Assembly: GCA_016802295.1 (NCBI GenBank)
Contig: JAESIW010000064.1
Coordinates: 186,001-250,000, forward strand
Length of the DNA stretch: 64,000 nt
Source: Brachionus rotundiformis
Taxonomy: Eukaryota; Rotifera; Eurotatoria; Ploima; Brachionidae
Direction: 5' to 3'
Part shown: piece by piece, positions 36,960 through 48,786 of the stretch
Layout of the letters: each line of letters opens with the position of its first letter
How positions within the stretch are numbered: the stretch's first letter is position 1
Notes under the pieces: generated by a model
The model's database searches: none
Seen by the model: the letters and a program-made list of their open reading frames with translations, nothing else
What the model was told of the DNA's origin: nothing
Made by a program: the position numbers and the translations under genes

Positions 36960-37838
36960 ATAAGATTTTTATATTTAATGATATTTTGTGTTTTTTATTT
37001 TAAATTTAATTTGAGAATATTTATATTATCTATATATATCCGGCTATCAAATTATAAATTAATTAATTAATGTTATGCCACTTATTGTTTTTTTTTTTGT
37101 AAATAAATTTCAACTCGCATTTAAATTATAAAACTTAAAAACATTCAAATATGATAGATAAGATCAATTTTAGATTATATTACAAGTTTAAAGTTTAATT
37201 ATCAATAATTACTAATTTCTAATTATTTTTTTTAATTTAAGTCTGAAAAATAGTCAGTCTAAAAATATACAACCCGACAGAAAAGTTTTGATGAGATCTT
37301 GGCAATTCTTTTGCATGGTTTAGCTACAGTAAACATACTTTTCCCGAATCCTCAAAGAAACATTCCAATTATTTGTTACCTTTGAGTCTCATTTTTATGT
37401 GATGGTTCATTTGTTAATTGATTGAATTTTGATTATAAAAAAATATTGAGTTGTATTTAATTTACTTAAAATCTCTTAATCCAATTTTATATAATAAATA
37501 ACCTTTTTTGATCAGTTATTTGAAATTATTTAAAGTTAAATAATCTTTTTGTTTTTAAAAACTCAAATTATTTACAATCAATTTTTAAGTTCTCTGGATA
37601 ATTTTGTTTCAATTAAATAAACCTTAAAGGACTACATTTTAATTAGTTTTTTTCACTTTTTAAAAGTAATATGTAAAATATTAGCAGTTATTATTGAAGA
37701 TTGTATTTGTTCATCACTAATTTCAGTAATTTAACTTCATTGTTTAATAAAGGAAATAAATCCATAATTATTTTTAGTATAGATTTTATGTGATTATTAA
37801 AAAATTAAATTCCAGATTTAAAAAAAAAGAGATACAAA
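36960..37838. other. Intergenic; oxygenase 3' end, leader of peptide gene
   Basis: AATAAA at 37102-37107 is the likely 3' signal of the oxygenase. A TTCCAG acceptor at 37810-37815 precedes the peptide gene's ATG by 23 bases. No other gene is seen. Confidence 0.5.
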
Positions 37839-38233
37839 ATGAAAGTCATAATAATTTTTTTAGCAGTTTTTTTTGTTTTTAAAGCAATAAACGAAGCGGA
37901 CGGACTTTGTTGGAGTAATGGTTGGGGATGCCAAGATAGTGGATGCAGTCGAAATGGTTTCTAATTTTATATTTTTTCTAATTATTTTAAAAACAATCCT
38001 ATATAATTCGGAGAAATAAAAATTGCATAAAAATTTTGAAAAAGAATTAATTTAACATATTTAAATTTTTATTTAATAATATTTTTTTTATTTAAGGTGG
38101 ATACTGCTATTCTAGGAAGCGGTATTGTTTGAAGAACAAAGTTTTAACTCCATGTGGTCGTATATGCTCATGTGGAGGATTTAAAGGAAAGCGATTAGAT
38201 CAATATTTTGACAAATTTAATGTTTTAGACTAG
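37839..38233 (+). CDS. Secreted eight-cysteine peptide (defensin-like), 2 exons
   Basis: Exons 37839-37956 and 38097-38233, joined GT-AG in phase, give an 84-residue precursor that is too short and split to show as one open frame. Residues 1 to about 20 form a clear signal peptide (MKVIIIFLAVFFVFK, then a polar/acidic stretch). The mature part has eight cysteines spaced C-x6-C-x4-C-x6-C-x6-C-x8-C-x3-C-x-C, is rich in Lys/Arg and Gly, and contains GGYC and a closing CxC. GGYC and CxC recall invertebrate defensins, but the spacing differs from the classic CS-alpha-beta pattern. It may be an antimicrobial peptide, a knottin or another disulfide-rich secreted factor. The basic tail after the last Cys is unusual. 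AATAAA lies 60 bases after the stop. I do not recognise the exact family. Confidence 0.75.
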
Positions 38234-38292
38234 ATAAATTTTAACGTAGATATAAATGTGGAGAATTTTAAACATATTTGTTGTATTTTTTT

Positions 38293-38298
38293 AATAAA
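38293..38298 (+). terminator. Polyadenylation signal of the eight-cysteine peptide gene
   Basis: AATAAA 60 bases after the TAG at 38231-38233. Confidence 0.6.
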
Positions 38299-38589
38299 AA
38301 CTATATTTCTGCATGCAAATTTAAATTTGATTTAAGTTTCAAAATAGTGTTAGATAATTGATTATTTTCAAATAAAAAGTAATATTTAAAAATCCTTAAC
38401 AGAAGATTTGAAAAAAAAAATAATAAAATTGATTTTTAATAATTTAAAACAAAGCAAGTAACGTTTAAAATTTGGAGCTCAAAGAATCCAAATCAAAAAC
38501 AAAATTATCAATTCATTAATTTGAATTTTATTACAACATACTCAGTTCTTGTTTTAAATGAGTTTTATCTTTATTCTTTTATTTTTTAG

Positions 38590-38706
38590 TTACCTTTTGA
38601 GAGCAGGTACCGATCTTACACAGAGGCGACTGTCTGGAATTTATCTAAAATAAAATCTTATCTTTTTTCCTGTAAAATTAATAACACGAGCCATAAAGTA
38701 TCATAA
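38590..38706 (+). other. Possible orphan exon
   Basis: TTTTTTAG ending at 38589 is followed by 38 open codons to a TAA, in a patch that is less AT-rich than its surroundings. The translation contains RYRSYTEATVWNLSKIKSYL. On the minus strand the same patch is also open between an acceptor-like and a donor-like site, with two cysteines (SPLCKIGTCSQK). No partner exon is found on either strand, so this is only a candidate. Confidence 0.25.
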
Positions 38707-41700
38707 AAAGTTAAATCAAACAATTTTATCTGTTTATTATTGCTTGATTAACCATATATTCTTAACAATTTTTTTGCCAAAAATATAAAGATTCCAAGAA
38801 TCGAAAGAATTTTCTACTATGGAATTCTTGAATTTAATTTTTATGGTTGAAGAGTTCTTAACAAATTACTTTAATTCAGTTGAAATAAACTGAAGGTAAG
38901 TTCAACTTTGGCAAAGTGGATAAAATTAGGAATCAAGAAACGTCCAAGTTTCTCCATAAGCTAATTATAGGACCAACTTTTGAAATTTATGCAAATAAAA
39001 CAAACATTAAATGAAAATTTATTTAGAATTGGCATCTTGGTAAAAAAAATTTAGAATTAATTTAACTAATATTAAGTGTTCACAAAAAATCACTTGAGTT
39101 AACTTAATTTAAAGTTGAAAAGTACTTAATTAGTTAATCAAACAAGCGCATGTTCAATGTCAATGGAAAAAAATGACTTTGATTTTTAAAAAGCCGCTGA
39201 ATGATTGATTGATGGATGAGACCTTAGGAGATTTTTGTGCTTAAAGCTTGTAAGAAAATAAATAAGTATTTTTAGTTAGTAAAAACTTTATATTTTCTTA
39301 ACTTATTTAATTCTAATTTAAATCTAAATTTACATGGATACAAATAACCAGTCTAATTGAAATGGATCAAGCAATATTTCTACCAAGCATCAATATTTTT
39401 TAAAAAGTGAATTCTTTCAAAAAAACTACTTAAAGTAAATTTTTCTAAATATGCTTTTAAAGTCTGTTTTGATTTTATGTAATCGCTTCTAAATTTCAGA
39501 TCTGAAAAAAATTGATTAGGTCATTAAAAAAAATGCCAAATTTCAATAAGATTTATTTCAAATGAAAAGTTTATTAATTTTAAGCTAAATTTACTAAGTA
39601 CATATTTGAGTACTTATTTGTTTGTTTAGTAAGATTGGACTTGACAGGTTAATTTAGATTCGGAAAGAATTTAGATAAATCAATAAAGTTTATTTATTTA
39701 AGTGATTTGAGTTTAAAAAACAAAGCTTAAATGTTCAAATATTTAATTTTTAAAATAAAGTATGTACTCGATACCTTTGATCCTCTTTGATCGAAATTTA
39801 ATATTGAGCCCATGAACTCTATTCAATTTTAAAACATTATTAAGAATAAATTAAAACGATTTAAATTTTTGTTCATTTTTATTTCCTTTTAATAACTTTT
39901 TGTTGCTAAGTGGTTTTTTATTGATATTTTCAAAGTTGGTTTTTTCTTCCGTTTAATTATTGGTCTTGACTTTTTCAATAATATTATAAATTTTTATAAT
40001 AATTTGAAACAAATTTAATTTTTTATTCATTCTTGTTAATTAAGATGCGATTCAAAAATAAATTCCTCATAAAATTATAGCAATAAAAGTCTCTAAGAGA
40101 TCGGTCATTATTCACTTGAATGAAAAAAATAATATTTGATAAAACTGTTGACACAAATGAAAATAAAATTTCAAAAAGCATTTGTTAATTATTATGAAGA
40201 ATTAAAAATAGCTAGAATCATTTAGCTTTCTAAGTGTTTGTCTCAATTAAATAAGATTAAGTTCATCTTCGATATTCTTCACAATATTATTAAATAAATT
40301 ATTTTATTTTTTATTAATTTTTTTTTAATTTAATTTAGATCAGAACTCGTTTTTTGTCAAAATATAAAAAATAAAGTTATTAAAACTAACCAAAAAGGTG
40401 CAAAGTATTTGAAAGTTGAAGTAAAAATAGGTTGAAATGTAAATTAAAGACTCGTTTCTCATAAAATAAAAAGTAGCAATTAAAAAATAATAATAAATTT
40501 TTAGATAAAGCAGATTATTAGCTTCATATAAAACAAAAATAAAAAAAAAAGCTTTGTATTAAAAGTATTTAGATAAGCTTCTATTTTGATAAACACAATA
40601 CCTGTTCTAATTATAAAAGTATCCATTACTAGGCATCTTTACACAGTGGTTTAATTGCCCAAACACTCTTCAATACCTACATTAAGACTGTGCAAATTTT
40701 GTTTATGTATAACCAAGAGACTGTAATTAAAATTATGAGGATTTATCTTCGAAATAAAAGTCGAAGATTTGTGATTCAATAAGAAAGCCGGCTAGTCTCG
40801 GTTTTATTTACAGTTTCTTAATATCGCACACTTTAAACCTTAAGTCTTATCTTGCCATCGTAAATTTGCACCACAACGCGACCATTTCTAACTCTAAGAG
40901 TTTAATTAATCAAAAGATTAAAAAAAATTTTTTGGATAAAAAAGAAATAATTAAAATCCCTCTAGTTATTGAATTTTATTGCGGTCATATCAAAATTTTG
41001 CTATTTAAAATAGCCTTTATCAATAGGTAGACAAAATATATTTTAGGAGTAAAAATTAGAGTATTATTTAGATTATCTATTCTCACTTGATTCAGGTAAA
41101 TTTTATCTTTTTTTTTTAATTTTCAATATGTTTGTCGATTGTTGATGTTAAGTCCACTTGTCAAGATTCAAGTGCCCCATGTTGTTGAATACAAGAGTAA
41201 AAATTGATTTTGATGAGTAAAATTAAGCCTAAAAAAGATAGATTTATAGTAATATGATTTTATTTTATGAGCTGTGGTGCGATTTGACTTGAGGTAATTT
41301 TTTTCGGGGAAAAAAAAGAAAAAATATGCTGGTGAGAAACTAAATCAATAAAATCGACCTATTCTCAATTAATCATTTTAAAATATTTTATCTTAATAGC
41401 GATTTCAAGTCAATATTTTATCAGATTTGTAAGCTGTATGTTTGTTTGCAATTAATACAAGGCTTTAAAGAGATGGTTACATATCGATTTGCTTTGATCT
41501 CATGTTGAAAGTTTAATTTTAATTAAAAGACTAATAAAAATCCAATTAGACCCAGAGATCCAAGTTTCCACTTGATTGGTATTTAAATGTTTACATAGGG
41601 CTTTTTGTATCTTTTATTTAAACTAATTTTTAATGAACAGCTACAATTTAAATTTGTTTATTCAGATTTAAATTTTTTTTTTATATTTTTTTAAACAAAA

Positions 41701-44700
41701 TGTTAATTAAAATTAAAATTTTGGTTTTGTCAACGGAAGTTTGGGCTTGTTCCGCTTTAAACGTGATTATGGATTAAATTTCTTTATACAAATAAACCTA
41801 CGTGATAAACGCAAACACACATGCGTTTTTTATTCGGACGTATCATGATTTTAAATTAAAGTTAAATTAAAAACTGCCAGAATTTGAGGCTAATTTTAAG
41901 ACAAAACTGCACTACTCAATTTCGGACATGATAGATAAATATGTGGCACTCGCTCAGTTCGGTTCCAGAAGTTTTGTTTTACTCCGATTAGCCAAATTTT
42001 ACTTTTCGTTTCCAGATAATGTTACCACTTAGTTTCTTAATCAGCCAAATTCTTCAGCTTAATAAAATCTCAAATATTCTCATTATAGATTTTTTTTTAA
42101 TTTATACTTTAGGACCTATCATTCAGCATGCCTTTCCGTAGGTTTTTATAAGAGGACAAAGTCATGTTCTACTTTCTAATAATCACTTGATTTAAAAAGG
42201 TTAACTTTTTTTTATTAGGGAAATTTTATAATTAAAGTTATCCATACAAAACCTATCTAAAAATCAGTCGAGATAATGAGAGTGAGCTTGTTAATCTTAA
42301 ACAAATCTTTGGTCATTGTTTGACGGGCTTCAAATGTTGTGGTTTTCAAACCATCTTTATTCAATAATTAAAAGATTATTAGATTTTGGCAAATGATATA
42401 AAATTTCAAGCAAATAAACCATAAATTTACAATAAAATTTAAAAGAAATTTGAGAAAGTAGCAAAAAATAATATAAAAAACAAAATTTTTTTTTTATTAA
42501 AAAAATTTAATAGAAATAAATGCCAGTCGGACTAAACAAAATTAGTCGCATATTTTTTTTAAAGAGATTTTGGATTTAAATCAAATTTCTATGAGGTTTA
42601 TTGTTGATAGAATGATTTAATTTTAATTAGCGGAAATTTTTTAATATTCTCGTTTGGTGCCATGGGTTTTTTCGCGAATTTAGTTGTCAAAATTGGCGAC
42701 AATATTTGCTTATTATATTAATATTAATTTTTTTGCAAGCAATAATTTTGGCAGGTTTACGAGGTTTTTTAATATAATTGCCTTTATTTTTGATTGACTA
42801 ACTACACATAAGAAAAATTTGCTAATTCAATTTTATTTTAATTTTAATTTTTTGGACAATTTTTAACTAATTATTTCTTCCGCTCTTTTCTTTATTTATT
42901 CAAAAAAATATATAAATATATATTAAAATTAAGAAGCTTTTTCCCACTATTTGTTTAATTCTGTCCCAAATAAGCCCATGAGTTTGGTTTATATAATCGG
43001 TTTATTTTCTAATTAATTGGGCAAACACTTGCTAGACACACGAGACTTAGACTTTGCAACCGAGTGACCTGAACATTGAGAAAGCAAATTTTAAATTAGC
43101 ATTTCTATGATAAAAAAAAGAAAATATATATTATCTATTCAGATTGTTTAAAGATATTTTCTTTGTCTATTTGTAAAACAAATCACGCAAATAGAATCTA
43201 GTCTTTTGTTTGATAAGCGCGCACATATCCCTAATGAATCCGCGAACATAAATTTATTTAACAATTTAAAATTCAATAGAATAAATTGCATTTATCTAAG
43301 TTAATTAAAAATTGACTCAAGTTAAATAAGTTTTTGTAGTCATTTTTTTGTTAGTTTATTCTGATTCGAGTTATATTCTTACCAAAAAAATACTTTATTT
43401 TAAACTAAGGTGTCCACAGCCAATTGCTGAATCTATTTTGCTGACAATTACTCACGTGCTAACATGTATAAAGTCTATTTGTTCAACAGCTTAATTGTAT
43501 AAGACTAATATTTGGCTAAGAACCTTTTTTTAATGAAATTTGAGTCCAAGTCAATTTAGAGTTCCCATGAGCTTGGTTTAATTTTTTTTTTGACAGGTAA
43601 AAGTTTGCTTTTCAATAAACTTAATGGATGGATTAATTTAATTTTTCACAAACTTTTATTTGCTTTAATTCAAATTAAATATTTAATGAGATCGAAAATT
43701 AGTTAAAATTTTAAATTAGTTTTGTCTATAAATCAACTAAACTAAATCAGGTGCACACTCTAAAGAAATTTTGAAGAATATTTCATTGAACTGTTCATTT
43801 AAATAATAGATGACCCTTAGAATAAAATGAAATACAAAATAGAACCAGCTAGCCAGCCAACTACTCTCTTTTGTTTTCGTTTGGGCTTCAAAATTAATTA
43901 AATTTTTTCAAAATTCTTAGTTTTTTGGATTAATTATTTTATTATTTACAAAGAAAACCTTTAAAACAGGAAAATCAAACAATCACCACAGTAACTGTAG
44001 GGTGTTTTATTCTAACAGCATCAAAAAAGATAGCACTAGAACTCCTGAATGAAGAAGTTGATATTTTATTCTAAGAGCTAGATAAATAAATATCAAATTT
44101 TATCACAATAATTAAATTTTTTTTCGAAATGGCAATCAAAATACTGAAGAGTGATGATTAATGCATTTATCATTTTTATTTTGTAATCTTTTTAAGATTG
44201 ATTAATAGATTTTATTTTTTTATGATGCTTATTAAAAAATTTGATTAATAGTTTAAAATTTGAGAAAATTAAATAGTTTATAAGGGAATATCCATACAGG
44301 CGGCTAATATTTCCTGCCTGTCAAATGTTCAGCTTTAGTGGATTGAATTTTGTTCATGTTTTTTAAGCTTTTAAAATCAAGGGATTTAAATAAATTGACA
44401 TGGAAAATAAAGAGCCTTAAATCGATTAGTTTTTTAAGGATATTTTATACTCATTTGAGTGGAAAAATTGAACAAAAGTCAAATAAATAAAGATAGGAAC
44501 CAACTGTGATTTCAAAATTATTTAAAAAAAAATTTAGCCATTGATCTATTGATTGAAAAAATAAAAACGGATCTCCGTAAACTCTCTCAGTTTAATTAAA
44601 TGCTCAAGAAATTTATTCGACTATTTATCATTGTCCCTAATCATTATCACAAGGGTCATATAAGCATAAAACACTTAATATTTTCATTAATTTTGCTATT

Positions 44701-47700
44701 CAGCTAGTTTTCTTGATAAGAGATCTCCAAGTCTCTAGCTTTGTGTGTCAATAGCGCTCAAAGTCATAAACTACCATTATCCTCGTCTATTATAAATCCA
44801 TAAATTAATACATTTTATTTCCGTCTTTATTAAAATTTTATTTTTTTCCTTCTTTATGGCCAATATTTCCACTTGCAACTGAGCAATGATTGATTATAAA
44901 TAGGCGAGAAGGAGTCAAACGGAACTAGTGTACCAACAATTCAGATAATTAATTAGGCTTTTTTTCCAAATATCATTACTGCTGAGCTAATTGACAAAAA
45001 GCTGAAAATCCAACTGACTGGGGATTATTTATTCAATTATATAACCCTATTGATGTGTACCTAAGCTATCCTAATCAAAAAATCTAATTGCATTCGTTGT
45101 AGAATAATATTGATTGATTTTTCAGCAATCATTTAGTCATATTATTATTAATTAAAAAAATAATAAACACCAAAACCACTGGTATAAACTAAAAAATATC
45201 TAATTTAAAATTATTTATGAAATTTTTATTTAATAATGGTTGAAAAAGCAGTAGTTTTTGTTTAAGAGATAATTGTAATTTAGTTTTAATTATTGACCAA
45301 AGATGGTTAATCGAATTTTTATGTTGTTCAACGAGATTATAATTGTAGAATTTTTGATTAATTTTTAGTTTAGCAGAATTGTTATTTTCATTTTTCTATC
45401 TATTTAGCAGATAGACTAAAATTTAATTTGGACTCTCTATCAAGGCAAAAATTTAATTTTCGAGTCTTTTTTTTCTTTATAAGAAGCTTGGTTGTTAATA
45501 GCTCTTGAGAATATTTTTCTTGATAAATAAGAAAACAATAAATAGTGTTTTTAGCTTGGTCAAAATAAACACCTTTACTTGTACGGATTTAAAATAGAAA
45601 CTCTGGAAGATTTTTCTTATATAAACTCTCAAAGACATATTTAAACTAATGGCTTTTTAAAGAATCCCAATAGTTGCTTTTTTTGTTTCCAACGTCACCT
45701 CACTCTCAATAACCTTTAGACTGTCTGCAGGGCTAGATTTTCTGGTCATTTTTTTTTAATTAATTTTTAAATTCATCGGAACTCGAGCACTTAACTCGCT
45801 TTCCGAGCTAAATTAACTTTATTATTTATTAAATTCCAAAAATATTATTTATTTTATTATTAATGGATTTAATCGGAAAATTTTGTGTAACAGGATAGAA
45901 TTCAATTGTAGTCTTAAATTGTAATCATGTGTCATTAAGCTTGCGGCAGGAGTATTTGGATCAAAGTCACACAAAATCGGATTAAAACTCCCTAAGCCAA
46001 GTTAAGCAGGAATTTAAACGTGTTTTAACTAAAGAGATTAAAGTTTATTAAAGTAAATTAATAATTGCTGATGATGAGATAAATAGCATAAGATTTATTA
46101 CAAAAGTTGAAACCGAAACGAGCTCAATCAAACTTATCTAAAGCACTTAAGATTATGTAATATGAGATTTTTAAATGCGCACTTATTAGGTCCTATAAAA
46201 GAGGCTAATTCAAGCAAAAACACCCGCAATTCAGCCCAAAATATGCTTCTTATAAATATCTTATTTCGATTATTTGACTAGGTCTAAGAATGGGATTTCA
46301 AATTAATTAATTTCCTTGTATATTTTTATTTTCTCTTAGTCGAATAGTTATCTAAATCAATTTTGTTTTTGTAATTGACACCCTAGAGGCTTCTATTCAT
46401 CCATTCATCCATCCATTAGCTACGTTTTCTTCACAATCCATTCTGCTTTATTCGTGACAATTTTTGTTTCAATTTTCAGCACTATTTGCCTAAGTAGGAA
46501 TTTAAGATTCAATTAGAACCCTTAAAGATAAGCATTTGCCTAATTAAATCAATTGAATCAGCAAATATCACGCTTGTCACAGGACCTATTAAATAATAAG
46601 CCCTCATTCGGGCATATTTGCTACCAATTCTCTCCAGTTATTGCCGAATCGTTTCACTGGAGAAATATAATCAGCATATTTTTAATTAATTGAAATGAAG
46701 AATTTATTTTGGACAAATAAATTTTAATTGAGATATATTTTTAATTATTTAATTTAAATATTTTTAATTAGAATGCTCTAAGTGGGAATATTTCCTTGAA
46801 TGTTTTTCAATCATGTACTATCAATATGTTTATGTTAAGGATATATCTCTGGCTATAGATAATTTTGATAGATAACAGTCTCTGGAAAGAGAAAAAAACG
46901 ACTGTAAAAATATTCCATTAAATAATAAGATATGATTAATTACATTAAACGAAATTAATTTTTAATGATTAATTTAGGAACGAGCCAAGTTCAGCTGATA
47001 AAATAGGAACCTAAAAAAATTTTATCTCGTTTTTTTTAATTACTAAAAATTGGGGCTTTAAATTCATAAATATCCACAAGCATATAAACGCTCTAGAGTT
47101 TATCTTCGCCAAGAAACCAAAAATTAATTTTTTTATCATTTTTTTTATATCTCAAGATTTTTAATGTGGCTTTAGATACGAGTTGAGAAAAGCAATTTTT
47201 TTCTCTCAATTGCATGTGTCCGCAAAAGCGGTCCATTTCCATTTTAATTGAATTCGCATACTGTCATTATCTATTGATAGAATGTTTTTTCATGCTTCAA
47301 CTGGTCCCAAGTTATCTATATGGTAATTTTCTGTGCCTTTCACGTAAATTAAATTAAAACAAACCGTCTAGGCTATTCATTTATTCATAAATTTTTTCGA
47401 CTGTAAATAATTTACAGCTTAGATTACCATTTTTTTTAAAATCATTTTAATTGGAATCAAGCGATTTAGCTTTTCTGAATTGTTAATTAGGGATTTTTGG
47501 TCATTTATGCGCTTTTTCATACTCGGTTAGATTAGAATCGCAATTGTTATTTGGTTACAAATAATCAACAAATAATCTTAAAAAACAACTAGACCAAAAT
47601 TAATTTTATTATTTTCAGTTTAGTCTGTAGATTATATGATAGATTAAATGAATAAAATTGAAAACCACTATTAAAAATTCTTTCAAAATTCTAACACTAC

Positions 47701-47950
47701 AAACGTGTCTAAATTGGATCGAACAATGACACTCGGTCTAATTTACCCCTCAAGGCTATGTTTTAATTACAAGACTTATTGGTTACAGAATAACATCACT
47801 GTCAAATTTGATAGATTTCCATACTAATTTAGCCAAAGAGCTAATATTTACTCAAGTATTTAACTAATCGTGAACATTTTGTAACATGCTGTTTTTGAGA
47901 ATCGTATCAATATTTAACTATAATCAAAATCTCATTTTAATTTGCATACT

Positions 47951-48015
47951 AGAATTCGGCTACAATTGTAGCTACAGAAAATGTAGAATTGTAGCTACAA
48001 TTGTAGCTTAATTCT
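47951..48015. repeat. Near-perfect palindrome / foldback
   Basis: Arms of 26 bases (47951-47976 and 47990-48015) pair at 24 positions around a 13-base loop. Each arm contains the 14-base perfect palindrome GCTACAATTGTAGC, so the unit is a palindrome inside a palindrome. Flanks read AGAATT on the left and AATTCT on the right. It has no coding content and may be a foldback element or a cruciform-forming site. Confidence 0.85.
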
Positions 48016-48549
48016 AATAAAAGGTATTTAAATAAATTGATGATAAGAATATAAACAAATTTTATGAGAATATTATTAGAAGAGACAATATACTTGAAGG
48101 TATCAAATTTATTAAAATTAATCATGATAAGAGATTAGAGTAGTGAAAAAAAATTTTTTTCGGATTAAAATTCAATTAACCAAAGCAAGCAGGTTTTTTC
48201 AATCAAGATTTTATCTATCGCAAAATTGAAATTTCTTTAATCCAACTCCAATCATAATAAAAAATGTTTATTTTTTTAGGGATTTGGATGTAAATTTTGT
48301 TGAGTAAATAAACAGTATTCTTTTAAAGGAATGTTGGGAAAAAAGAGAAAATTTTCAATTTATTTCATAGAGCCGCTGTATAAAAATCAGCCTATAATTT
48401 AGCCGATGTGTTGCTAAACAGTAAACAATTGAGTTTACTAATTTATTAGGAATAGTATTCTGTGGAATTTTGATTAAAATATATAAACTAATTTTAATTA
48501 GAAAATATTCAATTTTAATATTTAATTGAGAAATTGTCATTTTAAAAAA

Positions 48550-48600
48550 ATTCTGCAAAAACTCTGCTTCGCCACATGCCATCCAACTGCTCATCGATCA
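48550..48600 (-). mobile_element. Possible tiny fragment of the RTE-like LINE
   Basis: On the minus strand the core ATGGCATGTGG, one different base, then GAAGCA matches 17 of 18 positions with the decayed LINE at 54646-54670, where it encodes MACGEA in the C-terminal region. No wider similarity is evident, so chance is not excluded. Confidence 0.25.
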
Positions 48601-48786
48601 ATCAAAGCCAAAACTGGAGCTATTTAAAACAATAGCCAATAAATTTTTCGATTAAAAATCAATAATTTTAGATTCATATAAACTTAACTGGAACTAATCA
48701 TTCTGATTTTAAGACTCGCTAAGTCAATATCCTTTCTCTAAAGCAAACAATAAACACCTGAATTTTTTCCTATTTAGATAGATAGA

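Larger units (their letters stand above)
38299..48786. other. Ten-kilobase gene desert upstream of the Ig gene
   Basis: No gene is supported apart from the orphan exon candidate at its left edge. From about 40.6 to 47.8 kb the sequence is less dominated by A/T runs than other deserts here and holds many mixed 20-60 base stretches, for example around 46380-46680. This could be regulatory DNA of the neural-type adhesion gene at 48787, but no motif is identifiable by eye. No tRNA, microRNA or transposon ORF was recognised. Confidence 0.4.
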
